Positions 1 to 8,965 of a DNA stretch of 64,000 bases are shown here, piece after piece. A program made the position numbers and the translations under genes. The stretch lies in contig QFNI01000013.1 of the NCBI GenBank assembly GCA_003240775.1, positions 1-64,000 of the forward strand, read 5' to 3'. The DNA is from Mesorhizobium amorphae. GTDB lineage: Bacteria > Pseudomonadota > Alphaproteobacteria > Rhizobiales > Rhizobiaceae. Each line of letters begins with the position of its first letter. Position 1 is the stretch's first letter. The notes under the pieces were generated by a model. The model was given only the letters and a program-made list of their open reading frames with translations. It was not told the DNA's origin and did not search any database.

Positions 1-1117
1 TGGGCTCGCGCTCGGGCTTGAGCGCACGGCGCTCCTGCCACCGGTCCCACAGGCCCAGGATGCCGCGCGGCATGAACAGCGTCACGAACACGAAGAGGCC
101 GCCGAGCGCGAAGAGCCAGAGGTCGGGCAGCGCGCCGGTGAACCAGCTTTTCGCGCCGTTGACGAGAAGCGCGCCGAGGATCGGCCCGACGATCGTGCCG
201 CGCCCGCCGACCGCCGTCCACACGACGACTTCGATGGAATTGGCCGGCGCGAACTCGCCGGGATTGATGATGCCGACCTGCGGCACGTAGAGCGCGCCTG
301 CAACCCCCGCCATCACGGCGGACAAGGTGAAGGCGAAGAGCTTCACATATTCAGGGCGCCAGCCCAGAAAGCGCGTGCGGCTTTCCGCGTCGCGCACCGC
401 CACCATGAGCTTTCCGTATTTCGAGCCGACGAGCAGGGCCGCCACCACGACGCCGAGCCCGAGCGCCAGCGCGCTGGCTGAAAAAAGCGCCGCCCGCGTG
501 CCCGCCGCCTGAACGGGAAAGCCCAGAATGTCCTTGAAATCGGTCAGCCCGTTGTTGCCGCCGAAACCCATGTCGTTTCGGAAAAAGGCGAGCAGCAGCG
601 CATAGGTCATCGCCTGCGTGATGATCGAGAGGTAGACGCCCGTCACGCGGGAGCGGAAGGCGAACCAGCCGAACACGAAGGCGAGCAAGCCCGGCACCAG
701 CATCACCATGATCGCTGCGAACCAGAAGCGGTCGAAGCCGTGCCAGAACCAGGGCAGTTCGCTCCAGTTCAGGAACACCATGAAGTCTGGCAGCACCGGG
801 TTGGCATAGGTGCCGCGCGCGCCGATCTGGCGCATGAGATACATGCCCATCGCATAGCCGCCGAGCGCGAAGAACGCGCCGTGGCCGAGGCTGAGGATGC
901 CGACATAGCCCCAGACGAGGTCGAGGCTGAGCGCGAGCAGCGCATAGCAGAGATATTTGCCGAAGAGCGCGACCGCATAGGACGGCACGTGAAACGCGCT
1001 GTCCGGCGGCACCAAGAGGTTGAGAGCGGGCACGGCAACCGCGACAGCGAGGATCAGAGCGAGCGCCAGAAGGATGCGGGGCGAGAAGCCGGCTGCGAAG
1101 AGACGCTGGGTGATCAT
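1..1117 (-). CDS. urtC: Urea ABC transporter permease UrtC (3' end cut by window edge)
   Basis: This is an inner-membrane permease of the urea (Urt) importer, working with UrtA, UrtB and the ATPases UrtD and UrtE. The ATG at 1117 overlaps the urtB stop codon in an ATGA, so the two are probably translationally coupled. About 372 codons are visible with no stop, so little of the protein is missing. The translation has roughly ten hydrophobic segments and LivM-family features, including GYVGILSLGHGAFFALGGYA near residue 70 and GGRGTIVGPILGALLVN near the visible C-terminus. UrtC proteins are usually about 360-390 residues. The assignment rests on the LivM-type sequence and its place after urtA and urtB; urtD and urtE should lie just outside the window. 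Confidence 0.93.
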   Translation of the reverse strand, partial: MITQRLFAAGFSPRILLALALILAVAVAVPALNLLVPPDSAFHVPSYAVALFGKYLCYALLALSLDLVWGYVGILSLGHGAFFALGGYAMGMYLMRQIGARGTYANPVLPDFMVFLNWSELPWFWHGFDRFWFAAIMVMLVPGLLAFVFGWFAFRSRVTGVYLSIITQAMTYALLLAFFRNDMGFGGNNGLTDFKDILGFPVQAAGTRAALFSASALALGLGVVVAALLVGSKYGKLMVAVRDAESRTRFLGWRPEYVKLFAFTLSAVMAGVAGALYVPQVGIINPGEFAPANSIEVVVWTAVGGRGTIVGPILGALLVNGAKSWFTGALPDLWLFALGGLFVFVTLFMPRGILGLWDRWQERRALKPEREP

Positions 1118-2718
1118 GCCTCGACCGCCCTTCCCTTGAGCGCGAAGAGACCGCGTGGCCGCTTTTGTATGAAGAGGATGATCAGCACGAGCACCAGGAT
1201 CTTGCCGAGCACCGCACCCGCATAGGGTTCGAGGAACTTGTTGAGGATGCCGAGGCTCATCGCGCCCACCAGCGTGCCCCAAAGGTTGCCCACGCCGCCG
1301 AACACCACCACCATGAAACTGTCGATGATGTAGTTCTGGCCCAGATTGGGCGACACGTTGCCGATCTGCGAGAGCGCTACGCCGGCGATGCCCGCGATGC
1401 CGGAGCCGAGCGCGAAGGTGAAGGCATCCACCCAAGGGGTGCGGATGCCCATGGATGCGGCCATGCGCCTGTTCTGGGTGACGGCCCGCATCTGCAGGCC
1501 CCAGGCCGTGCGCTTCATCACGTAGAGCAGGCCGAGAAAAACGGCTGCCGTGAAGACCACGATCCAGAGCCGGTTCCAGGTCACCGCCATCTGGCCTAGC
1601 TCGAACGAGCCCGACATCCAGGTGGGGTTGCCCACCTCGCGATTGTTGGGGCCGAACAGCACGCGCACCGCCTGCTGGAGGATCAGCGACACGCCCCAGG
1701 TGGCGAGCAGGGTTTCGAGCGGACGGCCATAGAGAAAGCGGATGATGCCGCGCTCCATCAGGAGCCCGACCCCTCCCGCCACGAGGAAGGCTGCGGGAAG
1801 CGCGATGGCGAGCGACCAGTCGAACAGGCCGGGTGCCGTGGCGCGGATCGCCTCCTGCACGGCAAAGGTGGTGTAGGCGCCGAGCATCACCATCTCGCCA
1901 TGCGCCATGTTGATCACGCCCATCACGCCGAAGGTGATGGCGAGCCCGATCGCTGCCAGCAGCAGCACGGAGCCGAGCGAAATGCCGAACCAGATGTTCT
2001 GCGCGGCGTCCCAGCCCGTCAGCACCGCCTGGATGCGAGACGCTTCCCCATCGGCGGCGTCCTTCAAGGGGCCTTCGGTCGACCCGGCGAAGTTCGCCAA
2101 AAGCGACAGCGCGGCCCGGTCCCCACGCTCGCCGAGCCGTGCCACGGCTGCGAGCTTCTCCGTTTCGGGAAGGTCCGACGCGAGAATGGCTGCGGCGCGC
2201 GCTTCTTCGAGCCGGCTGCGGACATTTCCATCGGCTTCGGCTGCGAGAGCGGCATCGAGTGCCGGGATGGCGGCGGGATCGGGGCGCGAGAAGATCGTGT
2301 CGGCAGCGCGCAGGCGCACTGCGGGGTCGGCAGCACCAAGCGTCAGGCCGCCGAGCACGTCGCGCACCGCGCCGCGCAGGCCGTTGTTGACGCGGACCTT
2401 GGTGAAGTCGCGGGAAGACGCTTCCCCCCGGCCTTCGCCCGTCAGCGCGTCGAGCACGGCACCGTCTCGCAGGACCACCACCTCGCGATTCGATTTGCGG
2501 AAATAGAGATCACCTGCGGCAAGGGCTTCGAGCGGGCGTGCAACTGCGGGATCGCCGCTCGCGCCGAGTTCGCGCACAACGGCTTCGATCGCGGGAAAAC
2601 CCTTGGCATCGGCGAATTTCGTGAGGATCGCGCGAAGCTGCGCCTCGTCTGCGCGCACCATGCCGGCCAGCGATACGAGCGCCGCCATGCAGATGAAAAG
2701 GAAGCGAGCAAGCGCCAT
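1114..2718 (-). CDS. urtB: Urea ABC transporter permease UrtB
   Basis: A 534-residue membrane permease of the urea importer. Residues 1-23 look like a signal peptide or first membrane anchor (MALARFLFICMAALVSLAG). Residues about 24-235 form an Ala-rich helical extension with an AADP..R.RAAD-type repeat, and residues about 241-525 form a LivH-type permease (GVMGVINMAHGEMVMLG; GVGNLWGTLVGA). The long N-terminal extension is characteristic of UrtB and separates it from ordinary LivH proteins, which are about 290-340 residues. It follows urtA after a 106-nt gap that holds a strong hairpin, and overlaps urtC by 4 nt. Confidence 0.95.
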   Translation of the reverse strand: MALARFLFICMAALVSLAGMVRADEAQLRAILTKFADAKGFPAIEAVVRELGASGDPAVARPLEALAAGDLYFRKSNREVVVLRDGAVLDALTGEGRGEASSRDFTKVRVNNGLRGAVRDVLGGLTLGAADPAVRLRAADTIFSRPDPAAIPALDAALAAEADGNVRSRLEEARAAAILASDLPETEKLAAVARLGERGDRAALSLLANFAGSTEGPLKDAADGEASRIQAVLTGWDAAQNIWFGISLGSVLLLAAIGLAITFGVMGVINMAHGEMVMLGAYTTFAVQEAIRATAPGLFDWSLAIALPAAFLVAGGVGLLMERGIIRFLYGRPLETLLATWGVSLILQQAVRVLFGPNNREVGNPTWMSGSFELGQMAVTWNRLWIVVFTAAVFLGLLYVMKRTAWGLQMRAVTQNRRMAASMGIRTPWVDAFTFALGSGIAGIAGVALSQIGNVSPNLGQNYIIDSFMVVVFGGVGNLWGTLVGAMSLGILNKFLEPYAGAVLGKILVLVLIILFIQKRPRGLFALKGRAVEA

Positions 2719-2746
2719 CCAGGGAAACCCGATTGGAAGGGTAACA

Positions 2747-2785
2747 GCCTCCGGGCGGACGGGAGGAGGTGATCCGCCCGGAGGC
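2747..2785 (-). terminator. 13-bp-stem hairpin between urtA and urtB (attenuator or mRNA-stabilising element)
   Basis: Positions 2747-2759 and 2773-2785 are perfect reverse complements (GCCTCCGGGCGGA) around a 13-nt loop. The hairpin lies between the urtA stop and the urtB start on the transcribed strand. There is no T-run after the stem, so it is not a classical intrinsic terminator. Such structures are often found after binding-protein genes, where they protect the upstream message and reduce read-through. That role is inferred. Confidence 0.75.
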
Positions 2786-2824
2786 TTTCAGGCGCGCCGG
2801 ACAAAACCGGCGCAATGCGTCACA

Positions 2825-4126
2825 TCAGTTGGTCGCGCCGCCGCACTTGCCGGTCGCGACATTGAAGTTGCCGCAGGACATGGGCTTGCGCCAATCGGCG
2901 ATCAGGTCCTTGGAGTCGGGCAGATAGTCCGACCATTCGTCGCCCACCACGAGGCCCGAGGTCTGCCACACCGTCTCGAACTGGCCGTCGGCCTGGATCT
3001 CGCCGATCAGCACGGGCTTGGTGATGTGGTGGTTGGGCATCATGGTGGAGTAGCCGCCCGACAGGTTCGGGACGGAAACGCCGACGATGGAGTCGATCAC
3101 CGCATCGGGCTCGGTGGTGCCGGCCTTCTCCACCGCCTGCACCCACATGTTGAAGCCGATATAGTGGGCTTCCATCGGGTCGTTGGTGACGCGCTTGTCG
3201 TTCTTGGTGAAGGCCTTCCAGGTCTCGATGAACTGGGCGTTGGCCTCGTTGTCGACCGACTGGAAGTAGTTCCAGGCCGCGAGATGGCCGACCAGCGGCC
3301 CGGTGTCGAGGCCGGCCAGCTCTTCCTCGCCGACCGAGAAGGCGACCACGGGAATGTCCTCGGCCTTGACGCCCTGGTTGGCCAGCTCCTTGTAGAAGGG
3401 CACGTTGGCATCGCCATTGACCGTGGAGACGACGGCCGTCTTCTTGCCGGCCGAGCCGAACTTCTTGATGTCGGAGACGATGGTCTGCCAGTCGGAATGG
3501 CCGAACGGCGTGTAGTTGATCATGATGTCTTCGTCGGCCACGCCCTTGGACTTCAGGTAGGCCTGGAGGATCTTGTTGGTGGTCTGCGGATAGACATAGT
3601 CGGTGCCGGCGAGCACCCAGCGCTCGACCGAGCCGCCATCTTCGCTCATCAGGTAATCGACGGCGGGAATGGCCTGCTGGTTGGGGGCCGCACCCGTGTA
3701 GAACACGTTGCGTTGGCTTTCCTCGCCCTCGTACTGCACGGGGTAGAAGAGGATGTTGTCGAGTTCCTCGAAGACCGGCAGCACGGACTTGCGCGACACG
3801 GAAGTCCAGCAGCCGAAGACTGCGGCGACTTCGTCCTTGGAGATCAGCTCGCGCGCCTTTTCGGCAAACAGCGGCCAGTCGGAAGCAGGATCGACCACGA
3901 CTGCTTCCAATTTCTTGCCAAGCACGCCGCCCTTCTTGTTCTGCTCGTCGATCAGCATGAGCATGGCGTCCTTGAGCGTCGTCTCGGAGATGGCCATGGT
4001 GCCCGAAAGCGAGTGAAGGATGCCGATCTTGATCGTTTCTTCCTGCGCGCTTGTGATCTGCACGCCCGCGCCGAACAGCGCGGCGCTGAGCGCCAGCATG
4101 GAAATGGTCCTGCCTGTTTTATGCAT
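2825..4126 (-). CDS. urtA: Urea ABC transporter substrate-binding protein UrtA
   Basis: A 433-residue periplasmic binding protein for urea or short-chain amides. I chose the ATG at 4126 over an in-frame start 16 codons upstream because it gives a clean signal peptide (MHKTGRTISMLALSAALFGAGV..SAQEE). The mature part begins IKIGILHSLSGTMAISE, the usual opening of the UrtA/AmiC branch of type-1 periplasmic binding proteins, and contains VVDPASDWPLFAEKARELI and FGCWTSVSRKSVLPVFE, both typical of UrtA. It is the first gene of the urt operon, downstream of a sigma-54 promoter, which suggests nitrogen-limitation control. Confidence 0.95.
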   Translation of the reverse strand: MHKTGRTISMLALSAALFGAGVQITSAQEETIKIGILHSLSGTMAISETTLKDAMLMLIDEQNKKGGVLGKKLEAVVVDPASDWPLFAEKARELISKDEVAAVFGCWTSVSRKSVLPVFEELDNILFYPVQYEGEESQRNVFYTGAAPNQQAIPAVDYLMSEDGGSVERWVLAGTDYVYPQTTNKILQAYLKSKGVADEDIMINYTPFGHSDWQTIVSDIKKFGSAGKKTAVVSTVNGDANVPFYKELANQGVKAEDIPVVAFSVGEEELAGLDTGPLVGHLAAWNYFQSVDNEANAQFIETWKAFTKNDKRVTNDPMEAHYIGFNMWVQAVEKAGTTEPDAVIDSIVGVSVPNLSGGYSTMMPNHHITKPVLIGEIQADGQFETVWQTSGLVVGDEWSDYLPDSKDLIADWRKPMSCGNFNVATGKCGGATN

Positions 4127-4169
4127 TGGAGTGCCCACCCTCTCTGTTTTTGTGCAGCGCAAAAGACTG

Positions 4170-4185
4170 TGCAAACTGCGTGCCA
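4170..4185 (-). promoter_or_regulatory. Sigma-54 (RpoN) promoter for the urt operon
   Basis: On the minus strand the sequence reads TGGCACGCAGTTTGCA, matching the sigma-54 consensus TGGCAC-N5-TTGCA at all conserved positions. Transcription would start near 4159, leaving a leader of about 33 nt before the urtA ATG. An inverted repeat TAGGCA-N12-TGCCTA at 4271-4294, about 110-135 bp upstream of the start point, is a possible but unproven activator site. Urea importers are classic NtrC/RpoN targets, so the match fits the biology. Confidence 0.85.
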
Positions 4186-4378
4186 GATGGATGAGGGGCT
4201 AGGCCAACCCAGAAGAGGCCGGCTCGGAGGCCATCAGAGTTCCCGGCGGCCCTCGCGAATGACAGCATTTTAGGCACTCCAAACGAAATGCCTATTTCTG
4301 GTGCAGCGCAGCATGGGCCGTCTGTCGAGAGGATCAGGCCTGCGACAACTATCAGTCGGCGCCCGCTCTGCCTGAAAA

Positions 4379-6334
4379 CTACAAGCGCGCGCCCATACGC
4401 AGGCCCTCGAACACAGCCTCCTCGGCGGTGCGCGGCGACAGGCAATCGCCGATCATCTCGACTTCGCAAGCCAGGCCCGCGAGTTCCCGCTTGAGGTCGT
4501 CGGCCGGCTTGTGACCGAAGCAGAGAACCAGCATGTCCATATCCTCGAAAAGGATCGGCTCGCCGCTCACGGTGTGCTGCGCATAGATCGTGCCGCCATC
4601 GGCGCCGAAGATGCGCGCGTATGGCGTGACGCGAACCTGAAGCCTGTGGAGTTCGGCTGCGATGTTGTCGCGCACGTAGAGCGGCAGGGCGGCGCCCACA
4701 TGCGTTCCCGTGACGACGAGCTCGACCACGCTGCCGTTGCGCACGAGCATTTCGGCCAAGCCCGGGCCGATCCAGTCGTTGCGCCAGTCGACGACCACGA
4801 CGCGGCGTCCGGGCGACACCTCCTTGCGCAGGATCTGCCAGGCGTCGACCACCGCCACCGAGCCGTCGGTGGGCAATTCCGGCAGGTAGGGCGTGGCGCC
4901 CGTCGCGACGATCACCGTGTCTGGCGCCTCCTCCTCCACGAGCGCGCGGTCGACGCGGACGCCGCGGATCACGCGCACCTGCTGCTGCTCCAACTCACGC
5001 GCGAGATTGGTGATGATGCCGCCGAATTCCGCCCGCCGCGGCAGAAGCTGGGCCAGGCGCGCCTGCCCGCCGAGCTGGCCTTCGGCCTCATAGAGCGAGA
5101 CCCGGTGGCCGCGCTTGGCGGCCGTGATGGCGGCCTTCATGCCGGCGGGACCGCCACCCACCACCATCACCCGCTTGGGCGCGGATGCGGGCCGCAGCGA
5201 GCCGTATTGCAGCTCGCGGCCGGTTTCGGGATGCTGGATGCAGGAGATCGGATAGCCGCGGTGGAAGTGGCCTATGCAGGCTTGGTTGCAGGCGATGCAG
5301 GCGCGGATGTCGTCGGGGCGGTTGTCCTGCGCCTTGCTGGGCATTTCGGGATCGCAGATCAGGGCGCGCGTCATGCCGCACATGTCGGCCTGGCCAGTCG
5401 CCAGGATCGCCTCGGCGTCCTGGGGCTGGTTGATGCGCCCGGCGACCATCACCGGAATCTTGAGCCGGCTCTTGAAGCGCTGGGCCTCGCTCGCGAGATA
5501 GGCGTTGCCGACCGCCATGGGCGGCACGATGTGCACGGCGCCGCCGAGCGTGGCAGAGGTGCCGGCGGTGACGTTCACATAGTCGAGCAGCGGCTCGAGC
5601 GCCGAGCAGGCCTCGATCACGTCCTCGATGCCGAGCCCGCCATCGTCGCGGTCGTCCGCGCTGATGCGCATGCCGATCACGAAGCGGTCGTCGGTTTCAG
5701 CGCGAATGGCGGACAGCGCCTCGCGGAAGAAGCGCAGGCGGTTTTCAAGGCTGCCGCCCCAGGCGTCCGTGCGCCGGTTGACGAGCGGGTTGAGGAACTG
5801 GATCGGAAGGTAGCCGTGGCTCGCCACGAACTCGACGCCGTCGAGCCCCGCCTGGTGCATGCGCCGGGCCGCGCCCGCATAGCCATGGACGATCTCCCAG
5901 ATCATCGCCTCGTCGAGTTCGCGCGGCATCACGTGGAAGCGCTCGTTGGGAGAGACGGACGGGGCGTAGGCCACGGCGAGCAGGCCGTCTGCCGTTTCCA
6001 TGATCTCGCGGCCGGGGTGGAAAAGCTGGGAGAAGACCGTGCAGCCCTCGGCATGGCAGGTCTCGGCGAGCCGGCGATAGCCCTCGATGCAGCTGTCGTC
6101 GGTCGCCATCAGCATGTGCGAGGTGTAGCGCGCGGTTTCGTGCACCCCGGCCACCTGCGTGACGATGAGGCCTGCCCCGCCTTTCGCGCGGGCTACGTGA
6201 TAGGCGACGAGCGCGTCGTTCACCGAGCCATCGTTAGGCAGCGTGGTGTCGTGTCCGGTGGAAAGGATGCGGTTCTTGATCTGCGTGGAGCGGATCGTGA
6301 TGGGCGCAAAGAGATGAGGAAACAGCTCAGCCAT
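4379..6334 (-). CDS. FMN/4Fe-4S/FAD oxidoreductase, Old Yellow Enzyme-2,4-dienoyl-CoA reductase family (demethylase-like)
   Basis: This 651-residue flavoprotein resembles trimethylamine/dimethylamine dehydrogenase, N-methylproline demethylase (StcD-like) and 2,4-dienoyl-CoA reductase. Residues about 5-335 form the FMN TIM barrel (FSQLFHPGRE; NRRTDAWGGSLENR). Cysteines 346, 349, 353 and 365 (CIACNQAC..) would bind a 4Fe-4S cluster. Residues about 386-651 form an FAD/NAD(P)-binding half (VMVVGGGPAGMKAA at 389-402). The active-site loop carries HGYLPIQFLNP, as in demethylase-type members. It is the last gene of the minus-strand array, 170 nt after the SMP-30/isochorismatase fusion. Oxidative N-demethylation or enone reduction of the island's substrate is possible; the substrate cannot be read from the sequence. 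Confidence 0.85.
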   Translation of the reverse strand: MAELFPHLFAPITIRSTQIKNRILSTGHDTTLPNDGSVNDALVAYHVARAKGGAGLIVTQVAGVHETARYTSHMLMATDDSCIEGYRRLAETCHAEGCTVFSQLFHPGREIMETADGLLAVAYAPSVSPNERFHVMPRELDEAMIWEIVHGYAGAARRMHQAGLDGVEFVASHGYLPIQFLNPLVNRRTDAWGGSLENRLRFFREALSAIRAETDDRFVIGMRISADDRDDGGLGIEDVIEACSALEPLLDYVNVTAGTSATLGGAVHIVPPMAVGNAYLASEAQRFKSRLKIPVMVAGRINQPQDAEAILATGQADMCGMTRALICDPEMPSKAQDNRPDDIRACIACNQACIGHFHRGYPISCIQHPETGRELQYGSLRPASAPKRVMVVGGGPAGMKAAITAAKRGHRVSLYEAEGQLGGQARLAQLLPRRAEFGGIITNLARELEQQQVRVIRGVRVDRALVEEEAPDTVIVATGATPYLPELPTDGSVAVVDAWQILRKEVSPGRRVVVVDWRNDWIGPGLAEMLVRNGSVVELVVTGTHVGAALPLYVRDNIAAELHRLQVRVTPYARIFGADGGTIYAQHTVSGEPILFEDMDMLVLCFGHKPADDLKRELAGLACEVEMIGDCLSPRTAEEAVFEGLRMGARL

Positions 6335-6504
6335 CGGCGCGCTCCATCGGAAGTTCTGGGAGGAGCGCTCGCATCGCGAGGTGGATTGCCACAGCCGACA
6401 CCGTCTTCTCCCAGGCTGGTCTCATCCGCGGCAGTCTAGAACGCGCGGGAGAAGATTGGCAGCCGTGGACCGGGATTCTGGAGATCATGTCGCATGACCA
6501 AAGG

Positions 6505-8076
6505 TCAGGCGCGGTTCTCCAGGGCCTCCATGACTTCCGCAAGGCCCGTCACGGCCGCCACATTCTTCATGGCGTAATCGATGGAGGCTCGGTGCCAGTC
6601 GGCGTTCATGGTGGAGCAGCAATCCTCGGGCACGATCATGATGAAGCCCTTGTCGGCGCCTGTGCGGGCCGTGTGCTCGATCGACATGTTGGTCCAGGCG
6701 CCGGTGTCGAGGAGGATGTCGCGGCCGGTCGCCTTGAGCACGGTTTCGAGCGTCGTGCCTTCCCAGGCGCTCATGCGCATCTTGGAAACGATGATGTCGC
6801 CTGCTTGCGGCTCGAGGCCGGGCACGGGTTCCGCACCCCATGTGCCGCGCAGAAGAGCGTTGTCCTCCATGACCCCTTCGAACAGAGGGGCGTTCAGCGT
6901 GAAGCCGGGCAGGCCGGGATCGACCAGGAACCAGACATGGATCACGGGGATGCCGAGTTCGCGGCAGCGCTCGGCTAGGCGGCGGGTGTTCTCGATCGCG
7001 TTCTGTTCGCGGCAATGGGCGGGCGCGCCGGAGGCTGCGAAGGCGCCGCCTTCGGAAACCACGTCGTTCTGCATATCCTGGATCAGCAGCGCGCAGCGGC
7101 TCGCATCGAGCCGGAAACTTCCATCGGCCATCGTTTCCTTCCCCTTGGCTGCCTCTTTGCCCGCCATGAACCGCTCGCGGCGCGGGCCGATCTTGGTTCG
7201 CACCGTGTAGATCGAACTCGTCGCGCAGAGATGGAGCGTGTGCCAGTCCGGCCCGCCCCAGTGGAGATTGGCGACCTCCTCGGGCACGGACAGCTTGCCG
7301 ATGAGCCTTCCGCCGGGGTCGAACACCCAGACGCCGCCGGGTGCCGTCACCCAGACATTGCCCGCTTCGTCGCACTTCATGCCGTCGGGCAGGCCGGCGA
7401 GGCGGCCGTCGCGGATGCCCGAGGCAAACAGCTTGGCCGAACCGAGCGAGCCGTCGGGGCGCAGCTCGAACACGCGGATGTTCGCCTGGTCGGTGTCGTT
7501 GACATAGAGCAGGCGCTCGTCCGGCGAGAAGCAGAGGCCATTGGGCTGGCCGAACACGTAGCGGCCGACGACGAGCTCGGGCTCGGCGGGGGCTGTCGCG
7601 CCCGGCGGAATACGGAACACGCCCTGCCAGCCGAGTTCGCGCGGACGCTCGACGCCGAAGCCCGCCATGCGGCCATACCATGGGTCGGAGAAGTAGATCG
7701 ACCCGTCCGAGCGGATGCAGAGGTCGTTGGGGCTGTTGAGCTCGCGGCCCTCGAAATGGGAGGCGAGCACGGTGCGGCGGCCGTCCGCACCGATGCTGAC
7801 GACCGAAGAGGTGGAATGCTCGCAGACGACCAGTTCCAATCCGGGCGTGAGCGTCATGCCGTTGCCCTTGTTCGACGGCTTGGCGACCTCGCGCACGCGG
7901 CCGTCGGACCCGAGCCTGCGGCGCGTGTCGGCGGGCATGTCGGAGAAGAAGAGGCATTGCTCCGCAGGGTGCCAGACCGGGCCCTCCACGAAGGTGAAGC
8001 CGGTGGCCGCGCGCGTGACGGGCGCGGCCGTGTCGATCAGAGCGTGGAATGCGGGGGAGAGCGCTTGGTGTGGCAT
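6505..8076 (-). CDS. Fusion: SMP-30/gluconolactonase-like domain + isochorismatase-like hydrolase domain
   Basis: A 523-residue two-domain protein. Residues about 15-305 form an SMP-30/gluconolactonase six-bladed propeller with the metal-site residues E31 (FVEGPVW), N179 (QPNG) and D231 (LPDG), plus N117 (SPND). Residues about 316-523 form an isochorismatase/cysteine-hydrolase fold with D334 (LLIQDMQND) and K432 (IIVSKMRMSAW). The nucleophile position holds S465 (GAWTNMSIEHTA) instead of the usual cysteine. Met316 is preceded by GGGGAAGGA a few bases upstream, a plausible internal ribosome-binding site, so the hydrolase may also be made alone. It lies 4 nt after the amidohydrolase gene. Opening a lactone and then hydrolysing an amide in one catabolic route is plausible but inferred. 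Confidence 0.85.
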   Translation of the reverse strand: MPHQALSPAFHALIDTAAPVTRAATGFTFVEGPVWHPAEQCLFFSDMPADTRRRLGSDGRVREVAKPSNKGNGMTLTPGLELVVCEHSTSSVVSIGADGRRTVLASHFEGRELNSPNDLCIRSDGSIYFSDPWYGRMAGFGVERPRELGWQGVFRIPPGATAPAEPELVVGRYVFGQPNGLCFSPDERLLYVNDTDQANIRVFELRPDGSLGSAKLFASGIRDGRLAGLPDGMKCDEAGNVWVTAPGGVWVFDPGGRLIGKLSVPEEVANLHWGGPDWHTLHLCATSSIYTVRTKIGPRRERFMAGKEAAKGKETMADGSFRLDASRCALLIQDMQNDVVSEGGAFAASGAPAHCREQNAIENTRRLAERCRELGIPVIHVWFLVDPGLPGFTLNAPLFEGVMEDNALLRGTWGAEPVPGLEPQAGDIIVSKMRMSAWEGTTLETVLKATGRDILLDTGAWTNMSIEHTARTGADKGFIMIVPEDCCSTMNADWHRASIDYAMKNVAAVTGLAEVMEALENRA

Positions 8077-8080
8077 GGCG

Positions 8081-8965
8081 TCAGAGGCGATAGATGCGCT
8101 GGGCGGTGTCGTGGAAGACGAGGGCGCGGGACGCGTCGTCCAGGCCGCTGGTCGCGATCAGGAAACTGTCCACCAGCGAGCGATAGTCGGTCCAGAGCTT
8201 CTCGATGGGGAAGTTGGAGCCGAACAAAGAGCGCCCGGGGCCGAAGCAGGCCAAGGCATCACCCACGACCCGGGCGATGTGGCCGGTGTCGTTGCGGTGG
8301 AGGAAAGTGCCGAAGGCCGAGAGCTTGCAGGCGACGTTGGGTTCGCGCGCGAGCCTGGCGAGTTCGGTGCGCCAGAAGGCCAAGCCCTTTTCCGAAAGGT
8401 CGTCGGGCATCCCGGCATGCTGGAGAACGAAGGTGACTTTCGGGCATGCGCGGGCAAGCTCCGCCGCGCCCGCCATCTGGACGGCGAAGACCTGGAGATC
8501 GAAGCTCCAGCCATAGTCCGCGAGGCGCGCGACGTTGCGTTGGACATTGGCATCGCGCGCGAGATCGGATCGGCTCGCGAAGCGAAAGAGCGGGTTGGCA
8601 TGCCAGTGGAACTGCTGGCGAATGCCGCGCATGAGCGGAAAGCGCGCGAGGCGGTCGAGGGCTGGGCGGGCATCCGCCACCGTCATGTCGCAGAAGCCGA
8701 CGATCCCGTGCGGCCAGCCGGTGCGGTCGGCCGTTTCCTGCACCCAGGCCACCTCGTCGACGAAACGGTCGGGCGCCCAGTTGGCCTGCACATAGACGGA
8801 TTTCACGACGTTGCGCGGGGCGATGTCATCGAGAAATTCCTCGATCGGGTAGTCGCGGCGGATTTCCTCGTAAGGCCCGAAGATGCGCGGCTGCATGGGG
8901 CCCGAAAGCCAGGGCAGATCGCGGCGGCGCCAGATGTGGTGGTGGGCGTCGATGATCGGCGTCAT
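8081..8965 (-). CDS. Amidohydrolase-2 family metal-dependent hydrolase (lactonase-like)
   Basis: A 294-residue TIM-barrel hydrolase of the amidohydrolase_2 family. The N-terminal metal motif is IIDAHHHIWR (residues 4-13). LQHAGMPDDLSEKGLAFW, SAFGTFLHRND and FGSNFPIEKLW follow, the last resembling the C-terminal motif of L-fucono- and L-rhamnono-1,4-lactonases and of 4-sulfomuconolactonase. It overlaps the VWA gene by 4 nt (ATGA) and is followed after 4 nt by the SMP-30/isochorismatase fusion, so it should be co-translated with the Mo-hydroxylase maturation genes. Hydrolysis of a lactone or cyclic amide produced after hydroxylation is a reasonable guess. Confidence 0.88.
   Translation of the reverse strand: MTPIIDAHHHIWRRRDLPWLSGPMQPRIFGPYEEIRRDYPIEEFLDDIAPRNVVKSVYVQANWAPDRFVDEVAWVQETADRTGWPHGIVGFCDMTVADARPALDRLARFPLMRGIRQQFHWHANPLFRFASRSDLARDANVQRNVARLADYGWSFDLQVFAVQMAGAAELARACPKVTFVLQHAGMPDDLSEKGLAFWRTELARLAREPNVACKLSAFGTFLHRNDTGHIARVVGDALACFGPGRSLFGSNFPIEKLWTDYRSLVDSFLIATSGLDDASRALVFHDTAQRIYRL

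Noticed and set aside
4511..6439. A plus-strand open frame of about 640 codons opposite the flavoprotein gene, and a similar one at 19534-21759
   Set aside because: Both are shadows of well-supported minus-strand genes, with His/Arg/Ala-rich translations lacking motifs and no neighbouring operon logic.
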